Source of the DNA: Cloeon dipterum
Taxonomy: Eukaryota > Arthropoda > Insecta > Ephemeroptera > Baetidae
Reading direction: 5' to 3'
NCBI RefSeq assembly: GCF_949628265.1
Contig: NC_088789.1
Coordinates: 24,359,883-24,423,882 of the forward strand
Length of the DNA: 64,000 bases
Shown piece after piece: positions 1 to 15,757 of the stretch. The notes beneath the pieces are model-generated. The model was not told the origin of the DNA. It saw nothing but the letters and a program-made list of their open reading frames with translations, and searched no databases. A program made the position numbers and the translations under genes. How positions within the stretch are numbered: position 1 is the first letter of the stretch; the number at the start of each line of letters is the position of its first letter.

Positions 1-1761
1 AATTAATTGATTCAGTTTAATCTTTCCCGGAAGAGCATGGGCAAGAATTATTTGGCTCCTTTAAAATTCCAGTGAGAGACTTTTAGCTATCCCAACTCGG
101 TCGTGCAAAGAGAAAATATGGCAAATAACAGCCTTGAATGCATCCCCAAATTCGGAAGCAATCGCGGACTTCGAGGGGCCGCGAGAAAGATGCATTAGCG
201 CGGCGTGTGCGAGGTGAGCGAGCGGGCGCGCGAGTGGCGATGCAGGCAGGCAGCCTCCACACGACCACCTCCAGCCGCCGCTGCCGCTGCCGCTGCCGCC
301 GCCGGTACAATCGATCAGTGCAGCTCGAGAACAGCAGCGCCAACCCCTTTGACTGCCCCCTGTAGCATGTGAACAGAGAACAAGTCATTCTCCCTCCCCC
401 TCTCCACCTTATTTCTTGTGATGATGTTATGTCTGGCGGAGGCCGCGCCGCTCGCCCGCTTTTCCTTTGCCGCCCTGTCCGGCTCGTGGCCTAAAATCCC
501 AAATTTCAGCCATCGCCGTAAACATTCTTTAAGGGATGATATGAACACACGATTTCCATCGGCACCGCGCTCAACTAAAATCTGATTCGAGTTGCGGTAG
601 GACCGGTGCCGCTGCTGTGCATCTGCGCCACTTTCCACGCCTTCTGTTTACGTTCCATTTTTAGTGCAGCTACTTAACCCCAAAAAGTCTGCTATGAGAA
701 AAATGTTAACAACAGGAAACTCGAAATATTAGTTGTACCAAATTATGAATAAAAAATACTGCGCTCCCAAAAACATAATATAGAGTTCGGAATTTTACAC
801 TTTTTTCAAGGAAAAAATGTGAAATTTTTAGGCAGGTTTCAGCGACAGTTTTCCTTCTGGTTAAATTTAATTTTTAAGGGTTTCCAATATTTTTAAATGG
901 CTTCAGCGTTCAAAAAACGCTTTGATGATAAGGTCTGATTTATAGATTTTTATGTCAATATTTCAATAATTTTTGGTCTGAAATTGTATTTTAAGCGTGC
1001 TATGAATTTTTCCTTGAAATAAGGGGAAAAATAATAGGACTCAGCTTTCAGAGATCAAAGAGGAATGAAATATGGTTTTTGAAGCCCAATTTTCGCACTG
1101 TTAACATTACAAATTGCGCTTTTAATTTTTTTTCTGAACTGCACCGACTTTGTTGACCATTTTACGCATTTTTGAGGTACGAACACGTTTTTAAATGGTT
1201 TTAGGCTATTTTAAAAGTTAATTTTGAGCTCAATTGGTGTCTTAATCAAAATTCGCACAGATATAACAGTCGATCGTTTAAAATACTAAGTTACGCTGTT
1301 TTTTTTTTTTTTAATTATTTTATACACACAGATTTTTTTTCTATTATCTGATATTTTACCTTTAACCTTGAGGAAAATACGGGCAGAAAATTGTAGACGA
1401 GGAGATTGTTTTCAGATTGAGCCCAAGACAATAAATTCAACAACAGCAATAATTGGGGATTTACCTTTAAAAATCTGAAAGTTAATTTTTATTAAATTTT
1501 ACTTTGCAAGTTACGATAAAAACCTATCAACTTCCAAGCAATTTTTCAAGTTTATTAGGAGGTGGAAATTTTCATTGTGTGCATAGCGGCAATATGAAAG
1601 CAAATATTACGAATATTTTAGTTTGTACAGTGAGTTGTAGATTGCTGTATAGGGTCTAAGGTGTTACCAAATTTACTTACCGTGCTAATTAGTTTAGAAA
1701 CCCCCCAGTTATCAGCAGTAAATGCGTAGCCTATTTTAAAATCGTAATTTTTGTGTTTCAG
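1..1761. other. Intronic or 5' flanking DNA of the PKC gene
   Basis: No coding exon is recognised here. Positions about 140-640 are clearly GC- and CpG-richer than the rest and contain a CCGCTG-type triplet run near 280-303. This could be an internal promoter or a non-coding exon, but nothing proves it. Positions 650-1750 are AT-rich with homopolymer runs such as the T run near 1300. The next exon begins in the middle of the C2 domain, so this stretch is best read as the intron before that exon. Confidence 0.5.
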
Positions 1762-6568
<4,807 letters not shown>

Positions 6569-8819
6569 CCACTAATTGCCTAGTCAAGAGAATATCAGTC
6601 ACCTGATCCTGCTGATCTTCTTTTCTCCTCCCATCGCGTAAAAAATACATTTTCGGACCTTTTCGTGCTGCCGCATTTGTTTTCCATCTCTCAGAGGTGC
6701 ACACGCAGATTCCTACTCTCTCTATCTCTCGTCAGTTGCTGAGGCTTCGTACTTCCCAAGACCAGGATTTGTAGATGTACAACGAATCTCAGAATCGCGT
6801 TTTCAGTTAGCAAACAGTCGAGAGTCTTTGATAGAAAATTACGGCCCTCGCAGGAATATTACTATTATTATACACACATCGTTGAATCTCTTTTTGATTT
6901 GTTTACACGCACACACACAAAGTGTTGAAAAACCATTCGGTTGGTATTCATATTTTACTCTGTTAGAAATCGGTGAAAAAAAGGAATAATGTGTGATGTC
7001 TGATCAATTGGGTGCTAAGGGAGGCCCTCTGAAGAATTCTCTTTTATCACTTTGACGTGATTATTGTCGCCACACACGCATTTTTAATTTATTGTCATTA
7101 TTGTTAATTATTTATTTTACGCGTACGCATCACAATTAGTTGTAAGAAGCAGCAGCAGTGGATGCTGGGGAAAAACGTAGCAGTATTTACCTTGTTCGAG
7201 CGCCCAAAAGTCGGTTCAGCTGAACGAGTGCAGTCAAGCAAGCAAAGTCAAAAACCGATGTGTGGCTGTCGGCAGACGGCTCTTTGGTGGCAATTGTTGG
7301 TTGGTCTAACTGCCGTCCTTGTTCCACTGGGCCACTCTCATCACACTCATTCCTAGTCAAAGAAAGCTGCCGAGCAGGGCGGATAACAAAGAAAATTACG
7401 AGAAAGAAAGAAAGATAAGAAATAAAGAGACCATCTGTCCGTCCTCGACAGTCACACAGCCGTGCCTGCACAGCTATTCGTGATTTGATATTATTCAAAA
7501 ACACAAAACATGTAAGCGGAAAAAATCACACAAACTGAGCACCATACTAAAATTCGCATTTAGCAGCCAAGAGAACAAAACGTAGTTGTTGTGAATGTAG
7601 GGCAGATGATGATGATGATGATGAAACGTTTCATTCGATTTTAATTGTTATGTTTGTGACGGACAGTACTTATTACACCCACACACGAGCTGTTGACGGA
7701 ACTTTGGTTTGTAAAGAAAGGTATACAAAAAATCCTGCCCCCCAACGGGCACGGCTGACAGGAGAACCCTGTGTATGTTCCGCTTCAACTTGTAGTTTTT
7801 TCTTAAAAATGTTCAATATAGCGTTTTTAGAGTTTCAATACTGACTCTTTTTGGAAAGGAAAAAGTCATTTTAAAAATCAAATAATGTTGTCTAGTCGTG
7901 ATGGTTTATAGTATAACTGATTCCCCTTGATGAGACGAATCGACAATTTTCTCAAAATTCGTCCATTTGTTACATGGCTCATGCCGAATGGATATAATCC
8001 TTGAGAAACCACTTAACTTTTCGAAAAATTTGGCAGATTCTGAAATTTAGCGGTCTAAAATACATTGTTGAGATTTTTACTCAAACTAACAATTTTGATG
8101 AACGTCTAATATGATTTTAAAATTTTATAGATCGCTAAAACATGTCTTAACTGCTCAGAATATCAAAAATATCTGTTGATTCGTCTGGTTTAAGAGAGTC
8201 TGCATGCCAAATTCCAAAATGATTGGATAAAAATTAACACAGTTTTATGATGCTGAATTGAAAAATTTATTTTAAGGCAAAAATTTACAAACTGACGTGG
8301 AACAAACGCAGGGTTCCCTAATGAATCATTATTATTTAATGTTAATTTTTATACACGAGTCTAACTTAATTGTTGTATTTTGTTGGTTGTGCTTCTGTTG
8401 CGCCACTCCAAGTGGACCATAGTTTATTCGAATACACACACGTACACGTACACACCACATCAGCCGCATATGAATTAAAAAAAAGAGAAATAGCATATAA
8501 TAGGCCGATTTAAAACATAGCGACGATGCAAACCCCCTCCCACTTGTGCGAGAGAGCAAAAAGCAGTTGTTAATATTGTCAGTGTTGATCCTCCTCACAG
8601 CTTTTTGCCACCCACCGACAAAAATTTTGTACTTAAAATTCATTATTAATTCTTATCATTTGAACACCCCCGGCAGCCGCTCTCGGGGCCGCCTTTCATG
8701 GCTGGCTACCTTTCAACCTTGTTTCCGCAAGATTCAAAGGTTTTGCCAGGGCCCAGTCGTCGTCGTTGGCATTGGTCCCTGGTCTTATCTAAGGGGCCCC
8801 GCGACCGGCTTCTCGTTCG

Positions 8820-8849
8820 CACACACACACACACACTCACACTCACTCC
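8820..8849. repeat. CA microsatellite
   Basis: A run of CA dinucleotides grading into CACT repeats, visible directly. Confidence 0.9.
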
Positions 8850-9395
8850 AAGCGCGCGATAAACGAAATTTGCAAATTATATGAAAAAAAAATACACCGG
8901 AAGCGCGCGCATTAGAACAAAAACTAGCACAAATTTGAGTATGCACATTGCTTGAGAAGGCTGTTCTAGATGAATTTAAAGAAAAAAAATGAAGTATTTG
9001 AGAAACACACTAATTAAACACACAGATCTTGTGGAATATGGAGAAAATGATTATTATACACTAGCTAATGACGTATTCACGCAAGCATTAATTATAAATA
9101 AAAATAAATAATTGAACAATGTGTGATGCATGTGCATTTAACTAACCACAAGTGCGGATGGGTAATAAAAACTCTTCTTCGATGTATTGAGCCGAGAACG
9201 AGTGTGCAAACCTGGTGCGTGGCCGATCAATTTGCAAGTGTGGGCATGTGGACCTTTCTTATTAACCTGTAAGTGTGAAAAATCTAAAATCACAAAAAAA
9301 GAAACAAACACAAAAATGCTTTTCACCTTCACGACGAGCGCACGTGCGGAAGAGAATTTATCGAAAAAGGCTATTACAGTGGTTATTATTACATT

Positions 9396-9445
9396 CACAC
9401 ATACACACACACACACAAACACACACGAAACAACACACACACACT
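9396..9445. repeat. Interrupted CA microsatellite
   Basis: CA repeats interrupted by AT, AAAC and CGAAA units. The short ORFs translated across this tract are artefacts of the repeat. Confidence 0.9.
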
Positions 9446-9808
9446 ATTAATTATTATTACCAATATTATTGAGATAACTAATTAAATATAAAATACATGC
9501 TATGTCAAACTATGCATTATTGAATTACATTAGGACATAATGGAAGACAAAGAAGTTTTAGCTGCAGTGATCCCTTCCAGAGCTTGTTGTGAGATTATGA
9601 AAGTACTAAGGAAATAAAATTCGGTGTGTTTTAATGTCTTGCTATAGCGAAAAAATATAAAATTAAAAAGGTCGAAGCTGCGAAACAACTTCGTTATAAT
9701 CAAGGGAAACACTCGTAAATTATTTGTTGCATTTATATAGGGAAAGGCTACGTGCGCCCCTCATTTTTTGATTGTGGGATATTTGAAAATGTGTACTTCT
9801 CCGATTGA

Positions 9809-9841
9809 ACACACACACACAAACACACACACACACAAACG
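9809..9841. repeat. CA microsatellite
   Basis: CA repeat with a single AAAC interruption, followed by a short alternating AT stretch at 9843-9861. Confidence 0.9.
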
Positions 9842-11468
9842 CATATATATATAATATATATTTGCTGTTATCTTATTATTTACACAAGTTGCATCACGCG
9901 CGCATAAACAAAACCGTATTTGTTGAATTGTGAAATAATGTTCTTTGTATTTTGCCATCACTGTAGTGTATTTTATTTGAACGCAGACAGTGCCAAATGT
10001 GGTCCGATTTTTCATCAAAAGCGGTATTTTCGAAACAATTGAGTATTATGCAAAAGTATTATTACTTGTTAGCTCATTTTTATTATTTATTTTGCCTGTA
10101 ACTTGTGTTACTCGTTCTTGTCAAGTGTACAACTTCCTGTTGCAGTGAACTGAAGGATGATTTTAGAATTGAATACTAATTTAATGATTTTTCATTTTAC
10201 CATCTCTGATTGTGAAATAAATAAACTGAAAATTGAACTCATCGTGTGTTTACTAAACAAAACCTTTTTGACTAATTTTTCATATTCGTTAAATAATGTC
10301 GACACTCAGATTCAAGTTTGTTTTGTTCCCATTTTGAAAAAAAACGGACTCTCCCCTCCTTGCTTATGTATTTTGCGGAATTTTGTTTCTTTAATTTAAA
10401 TGGTGTCTGTTTTTGTTTTGCAACGTTTGACATTTTATATATTTTCAGCGACTAAAAAGAGCTTCTAGATAAAATTCCGTTATTAGTCTCACTGGTGAAT
10501 TTTGTCAATTGAAATTTAACCACAATTTGGAACATACCTGGATTTGACTCATTTTTCAGAGTGATTTAAAAGTCGGCGGTATTAAATTTCCTTAAAAATC
10601 GTATTTATTGAAAGACGTCATTATGTCGGTAAAATTCGAATCTTTCGCTGGTTAAGAGAAAATTACATTCAAACAACGAAAATTGTGATATGAGTAAGCC
10701 ACATTTTTGCGTTTATATCTCATTGGAAACAAGTAGTGGCTAATAATGGTTCATTATCACCAATATTTACTTTTTCTCTATTTCTGAAATCAACAAGGCT
10801 AAAAAACTTATTGCTGATTTTTTTTTGCAACCCCAATAAATACATCAAAACTAATATTTTATGTACTTATTTGGAGAGGTTAATCTATGGCTTCACACGC
10901 GATTTATAATTTTTTTGTCAATTTTAAATGGTTTAATTGGTGCTCCAAATAATCTAGTCTAGAAAATTGACACTATATACACGATTATTTCTTTTTGGTG
11001 TCAGCACGAAAAATCATAAAAGCGCTACATATAATCGATTGCAACTATTAAATTTCTTAGAATATAGCCAGCACCGTACCGCCATCATAAATAGGGTTTT
11101 TTTGTGAGCCGATGGAAAAGTTGATTGCTTTTGTGGTCAAAATATTGTCAAAAGCCGCTTTGGTGCCAAAACTTCAGTTGAAAATTTATCATATAACAAT
11201 GAAATTATGTTATGTCAATATGCAGCATTCCAAGGCACCATACCATAACTAACTCTGCTTTATTAAATTTAAAACTGGTATTGTTAAAATATAGAAAAAC
11301 ACAAAAATATATTTTAAGGCATATATATTTTAATTGGGACCATTTTCTATTAAAAATTTTATTCAAAAGTAACAACCACGAATAATTTTCTCAATTTTCG
11401 AAACAAATTCCTCTGCCAGAAGTTTCATTACAAAAACAGTATCACATTATTCAACACGCACTGTTCAT

Positions 11469-11474
11469 TTTATT
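11469..11474 (-). terminator. Candidate polyadenylation signal of ERLEC1
   Basis: TTTATT on the plus strand reads AATAAA on the minus strand, about 190 bases past the ERLEC1 stop codon. The distance is normal for a 3' UTR. This is a sequence match only. Confidence 0.5.
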
Positions 11475-11660
11475 CTCATTCACCATGCATCCACGTCAAA
11501 AATATACAATTAAGTTCAAATTTAAACTAAAAAGGCATAACACGACAGTTGACATTAGGAAATATGTACAAACTAGACGGAAAATCACAAAACAAGACCA
11601 TTTTGAGCGCAGCACGTCTCCGCTGTCCATTGCCTGCGACTAACAGAAAAATTCTTTGGT

Positions 11661-14600
11661 TTACAGCTCGTCCTTTTGCACAGGCGGCGCCTCCTCTTTG
11701 TCCTTCTTCTTCTTCTTCTTGATGTCTTGCTCATTGGTGCCAAACGAGGGGGAGCTCACTAGCTTGCTTACTTCGTCGTCGTAATCATCAGCATCATCCT
11801 CCACCTCCTTAATGTCAATCTTGCTGCTGAGCAGGCCCATGATTTTGTCCATGGTCAACTCCTCGATCCTGTTGACCTGGCTGAGCTCCGGGATTTTGAG
11901 CATGCCGTCCTCGTCGGCGTAGGGCAGAAGGTCGCAGATGACCGACGACTCGACTCCGAGCAGGTACTCGCACGTCTTCGGCTCGAGCAAGTAGAGCGAG
12001 ATGGCGCTAGACGACGAGTCCTCCAGGCACTTGAGCTTCACCTCCACCTGCCGCGGTTTGTTCACCTTCTCGCAGAAGCTGCCGCCAGAGTACAGGTGCG
12101 AAACCTGCTTCCGCTGGCCGGCCTTTGGACGCTTGTGCGGGTTTTCCTGCAGCCACTGCTTGTGCCTCTGCGCGTCGAAAATGCCCAGGATGATCGACGT
12201 TCGAGAGCCGTCCTTCTCCTCGTGGTACTGCTCCACCTTCTGCCCGTAGCAGTATTCGTACTTCCACCAGCCAGTGCCCTGAGTAAGGTAAATTGAATTG
12301 AAAATAAGCTCCTTCTGAAGAATAAAACTCCTAACAGTTTTACAAGGAAAAAGACAAATATTTAAAAGACGGCTTTGAAGCCAATGAAGGTTTGAGATGT
12401 TTTTTCAATCATTTATTGCAAGTTGCTTCAATGCCAAAAATTTCATTATTTATTTTACCGGATTTTAGCTCGTAGTAGGTCATATAAATTAATTTTAAAC
12501 CAATTAATATTTATTTTTGCTTTTTATCCCTGTCTAAGGACCAGGGAGGGAGCGCACTGTACTAGCAGGAATGCTGAAACCCGGGTGTCAATAACACCGC
12601 GAACGGATAACATGGGCGCACCAGGCCGCACAGGGACCCAGCCCACTCAAGCACTCAAATCTAAAATCTGTGTGATTTATACGAATCAGGTCTTTAAATA
12701 AGGCTGAACGCAGAATATTTAAGGAACTTGTTTCCAGGGTTCGCAAAAACCCGCATTTTTCCGGAAAACCCCGTTACATTGCAAAAATATTTCCGGTTTT
12801 TCTGCAGTTTTGCGCATTTTTCCGAAACATGTATGTACTTTTTATGGAAGATCAAAAATTCTCAGAATGAATGACCAAAAATAGGGATTTATGTTATGGC
12901 AGGACCAGCTGCCGCGGCTGACAATATTTTAAACGTGAAGTTTGATAGTGCTCAACGGCCTGAATGGCCAGAAGACATTTTTTCTCCTGCAATTTTTAAA
13001 AATTTTGACCCTATTTCACCAGCGAATGGCGCGGCTTTGCCAGATTCGCGGCGGCTGGCGGCTGCCCACGTGATCTCAGCTCAGCTGGCTGAGATATCAT
13101 AACAAAAAACCATAAAAAATATCGATTTACCCCGGTCAAGCAGTTCTTCCCGTCAAGAAAGTTGTTGACCGCAGTTCTTCTCAGCATTTGCTTCTCGCTC
13201 AACTGCTGAAATCTCATATCCTTGGCTGGAAATTCGCCGCCAACTACATTTCCGTCTTCAAGCACGTCAAACGACTTGATCTCCACTCTGACCTTGTCCT
13301 GAAAAATAAATCTTGAGTTTAACTCAAAGTCTAACAGTAACAGAGATCTTTAGTACATTAATCACTTGCTCTATGATACTTTGGAACGAATCCTGAAACC
13401 AAATTCTACACTTAGGAAAATGTAGCAACTAAATTTTTGAACATTTAAGTTTATCTAGATAAAAGTGCCACAGCAAGACAAAAAAATCGGTGAAATGGAC
13501 GAACGAACCTCTCCTTCGACTGGACTGATGGAGACAAAGATCTTCTGTCCGTCCGAATCTATGAAACTCTGTGAGGTCTGCTCCTACAATGTACAAAACT
13601 CAACAAACTAAAGAAACCAGGGGTGCCAGCACAACATGCTACTCGTGACAAACACAATTTCCAAAATACTGAAAAAATATTGCAAGGGGAAACACAAGGT
13701 TTAATGCTTACAATGCCCTTCTGGTGGCGCAGGCGGAGACTCTCAGCTTCCATGGCGAGCAGGTTTTTCGGCTTTTTGGGCGAGCTTTCCAGCGGGTAGC
13801 AAGAAATCTGGTGCTCTCCTGTTTCTTGAGGCCTGGAATGGTGCATTTAATTTAAAGAGGCCAAACAATTCAACTCAGCTGGTAAAAACTGGATTTTTCC
13901 AGAGTGTATTCCAGCTTCTGCAACTTTCTCCACAAATAAAATTAACTTTCTGAATTTTTCCTTAAAGCAAACTTTGTGGGTATAATTCCATCTATATGCC
14001 AAATAGAAAAATTGCTGAAGTTCAATTTGAAGATTGGATAATATGGTAGGAAATATTTTAAAATTAATTTTTTCTCGTTTTCCACGCTTTAAAAATTGGT
14101 TGAATTTGATTACGGTAAAATATGGCGGTGAAAATCTAAGAAATAAATAAAGAATTAAAAATAAAGAAGAAAAATCTGGTGCATTCCAATGACCTAAACT
14201 GAAAATAATTTTTTGCAAAAATTCATTTTGATTGAATCTTACCTGTAAAGAGGATGGCTGCAGAGGAAAGGAGACAGGACAACCGCCTCGTACTCACAGG
14301 TGCTGGTCTCTTTCAGAGAATAAATCTCGTGCTTTCCGTGCTGGTAACAGACGTACTGCACTTTTGTCATCCTCGGCTTCTTGTTCAAATCGCACAGCGT
14401 TCCGTCCGACATGTTGATCTGCAAGTATGGAAGACTCATTCCGTCGATTTTTTTCACCTGGATGGTAGACTTTTGGGCCTCCTCCAGCGCTTGGAATTCG
14501 GCTGAGAGACAAAATATAAAATTAAGGACTGGAAGGGTTTGATTTTTACGAAACAAACCTTTAGTCATTTTCTCTAATATTTTAGAATCCCATTTTCCGA

Positions 14601-15229
14601 GATAGTATTCTTGAATCTTGTTTTTCTTTCCCTCTCTATCTTCGTGGAATTGCCTCATATATTTGCCGTGGCAAAGTTCATAAGTCCAATACGATTCAAG
14701 CTGGAAAACAAAAATTATTATTGATTCTAGCAGACAATTGCGTAAGAGTTTTAAAATTAATAAATTACCCTGTAGGAGCAGGGTGACTGGCCGGAGGTTT
14801 GTTTCAAGATAGGAAGCATCAGCTCCAAGGCTGTCAGTCCGGAGTACACCTCAGGCTTTTCCTATTGAATTGTCACAGTAAAAAGAGCTCAATAATATAT
14901 GGTAAAAATTATGTTACCTGCTCCTGTTCCAAGCTTTGCGGCATGACGCAGTTGTATCTTTCGTTGTTGATTGTCGTCATCACGAGCGATTCCTGATTTT
15001 CACCGACCTGCAGCAGAAAATACATTTGAATTTTAAAACATTATGAAAATCAGTGCCATACGCGAGGGTCGAAGGCCTCTTTGCCCGGCCAATTGATCTT
15101 GAAGAGGACGGTGTCGTCGAACGCTTTCGGGTCGAACAACGCATCGCTGAAAGGCCACAAGCTGATGAAGATGCAGATGAACAGCACCCGACACCTGTTT
15201 TCCACCAACTTGAGCACCCGGTCCCGCAT
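11661..15229 (-). CDS. ERLEC1: ER lectin 1 (ERLEC1/OS-9 family), two MRH domains, KDEL end
   Basis: The protein is an ER-lumenal lectin that reads trimmed N-glycans on misfolded proteins and hands them to the HRD1-SEL1L ubiquitin ligase (ERAD). Exons in transcript order: 15229-15062, 15007-14918, 14861-14769, 14700-14559, 14501-14243, 13832-13712, 13583-13509, 13392-13357, 13298-13131 and 12278-11661. They sum to 1770 nt, or 589 residues plus stop, with every junction in phase. Residues 1 to about 28 form a signal peptide (hydrophobic core VLFICIFISLW). The first MRH domain starts near residue 115 (CSYR, then YWTYELCHGKYMRQFHED) and ends near 250 (LCSHPLYR). The second begins near 380 (CLTGGTGWWKYEYCYG, then EQYHEE). 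Both show the Gln, Arg (KPR), Glu and Tyr (CEY) pattern of mannose-binding MRH domains. The C-terminus is acidic, then has six lysines, then KDEL for ER retrieval. Two MRH domains separate it from OS-9, which has one. It is longer than the roughly 480 residues I recall for human ERLEC1, mainly through the linker and tail. The 36-nt exon 13357-13392 is the least certain. Confidence 0.92.
12541..12655. repeat. Interspersed repeat fragment in an ERLEC1 intron
   Basis: GC-rich tract containing GGGTGTCAATAACACCGCG and GGATAACATGGGC. It resembles positions 26165-26245 (GGGTCCCAATAACATCGCC, GAATAACATGGG). Shared order and spacing suggest a common repeat. Ends are not defined. Confidence 0.4.
12735..12828. 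repeat. Repeat fragment with a GCAAAAACCCGCATTTTTCC core
   Basis: Begins CAGGGTTCGCAAAAACCCG and contains a rough inverted half ending in TGCGCATTTTTCCG. Similar starts occur at 40749 (GCAGGGTTTGCC) and 61822 (GCAGGGTTGCAAAAAGCCTG), suggesting a dispersed family. The boundaries are uncertain. Confidence 0.35.
12901..13098. repeat. Short TIR element, copy 2 (family D), in an ERLEC1 intron
   Basis: Shares the interior of the 5973-6145 element: AACGTGAAGTTTGATAG, a GGCC-rich palindrome, and GAAGACATTTTTTCTC. Its right end is CTCAGCTGGCTGAGATATC. It is slightly longer than copy 1. The open frame across it is incidental, because copy 1 has no matching frame. Confidence 0.65.
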
Positions 15230-15757
15230 TTTTTCCGGAAAGAAAAAAGTCTAAATCACTGACGACACCAGTTTGTTTCTTGTTTTCGTTCCGTCAGTCC
15301 GGTCAGTCGATCGTCGACGTCTGCTCAAATAATCAGCGGTCACGCCCACTTCCCCTCCCACTTGGCCGCCGCCACAAAATTGTTTACCGACAGTGGACCG
15401 GCGTTTTCCTTCAAATCTTGTCGAAATTTAATTGTTATTCATCGTTTCGAGTGATATTTCCATTGTTTTTTACGCAAAGGTAAGGCTAAACACGGCACCT
15501 TCAAGTTAATATAACTTTTTTGCCGTCCAATATTCATTTGGTTGCGTGGCCGTATCAAAACAGTCCACGCAAGCCCATGCTTTGCTTGTAAACAAAAACA
15601 AAATATATTTCAACGCAGTCCCGCGTTTCTCTTTTCTTCTTCTCTTATTCATTTAGATATCATAATAAGTTTGAAGATTTTATTTTTTTATCTCTGTTGA
15701 AAAAATCAATCAAATGCCGCCTTAATATATCTAAACAAATTTGAATTCTTCAGACCG
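15230..15757. promoter_or_regulatory. Shared head-to-head promoter region of ERLEC1 and snf
   Basis: Only 528 bases separate the two start codons, which point away from each other. On the plus strand two TCAGTC motifs at about 15295-15308, followed by GATCGTCGACGTC, resemble an arthropod initiator with downstream element. A probable 5' UTR exon of snf ends at 15479 (CAAAG followed by GTAAGG) and the coding exon starts after an acceptor at 15753. Transcription start sites are inferred. Confidence 0.55.

Larger units (their letters stand above)
6569..11660. other. PKC 3' UTR and intergenic DNA without recognisable genes
   Basis: Positions 6569 to roughly 7500 have the composition expected of a 3' UTR after the PKC stop. 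AATAAA at 7421-7426 is one candidate polyadenylation signal, and others occur near 10212. The rest is AT-rich with CA microsatellites and a GAT run at about 7607-7624. The ORFs that can be drawn here are short, overlap on both strands, and follow simple repeats. The convergent ERLEC1 gene ends at 11661. Confidence 0.6.

Noticed and set aside
1..640. Arg-rich ORFs at the left edge as possible PKC first exons
   Set aside because: None resembles the C2 domain start expected for an epsilon-class PKC, and frames on both strands follow the GC-rich composition.
9138..9472. Thr/His-rich ORFs on both strands
   Set aside because: They are translations of CA microsatellites.
12896..13102. 68-residue plus-strand ORF inside an ERLEC1 intron
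   Set aside because: It translates a family D repeat; the frame is not kept in the copy at 5973-6145.
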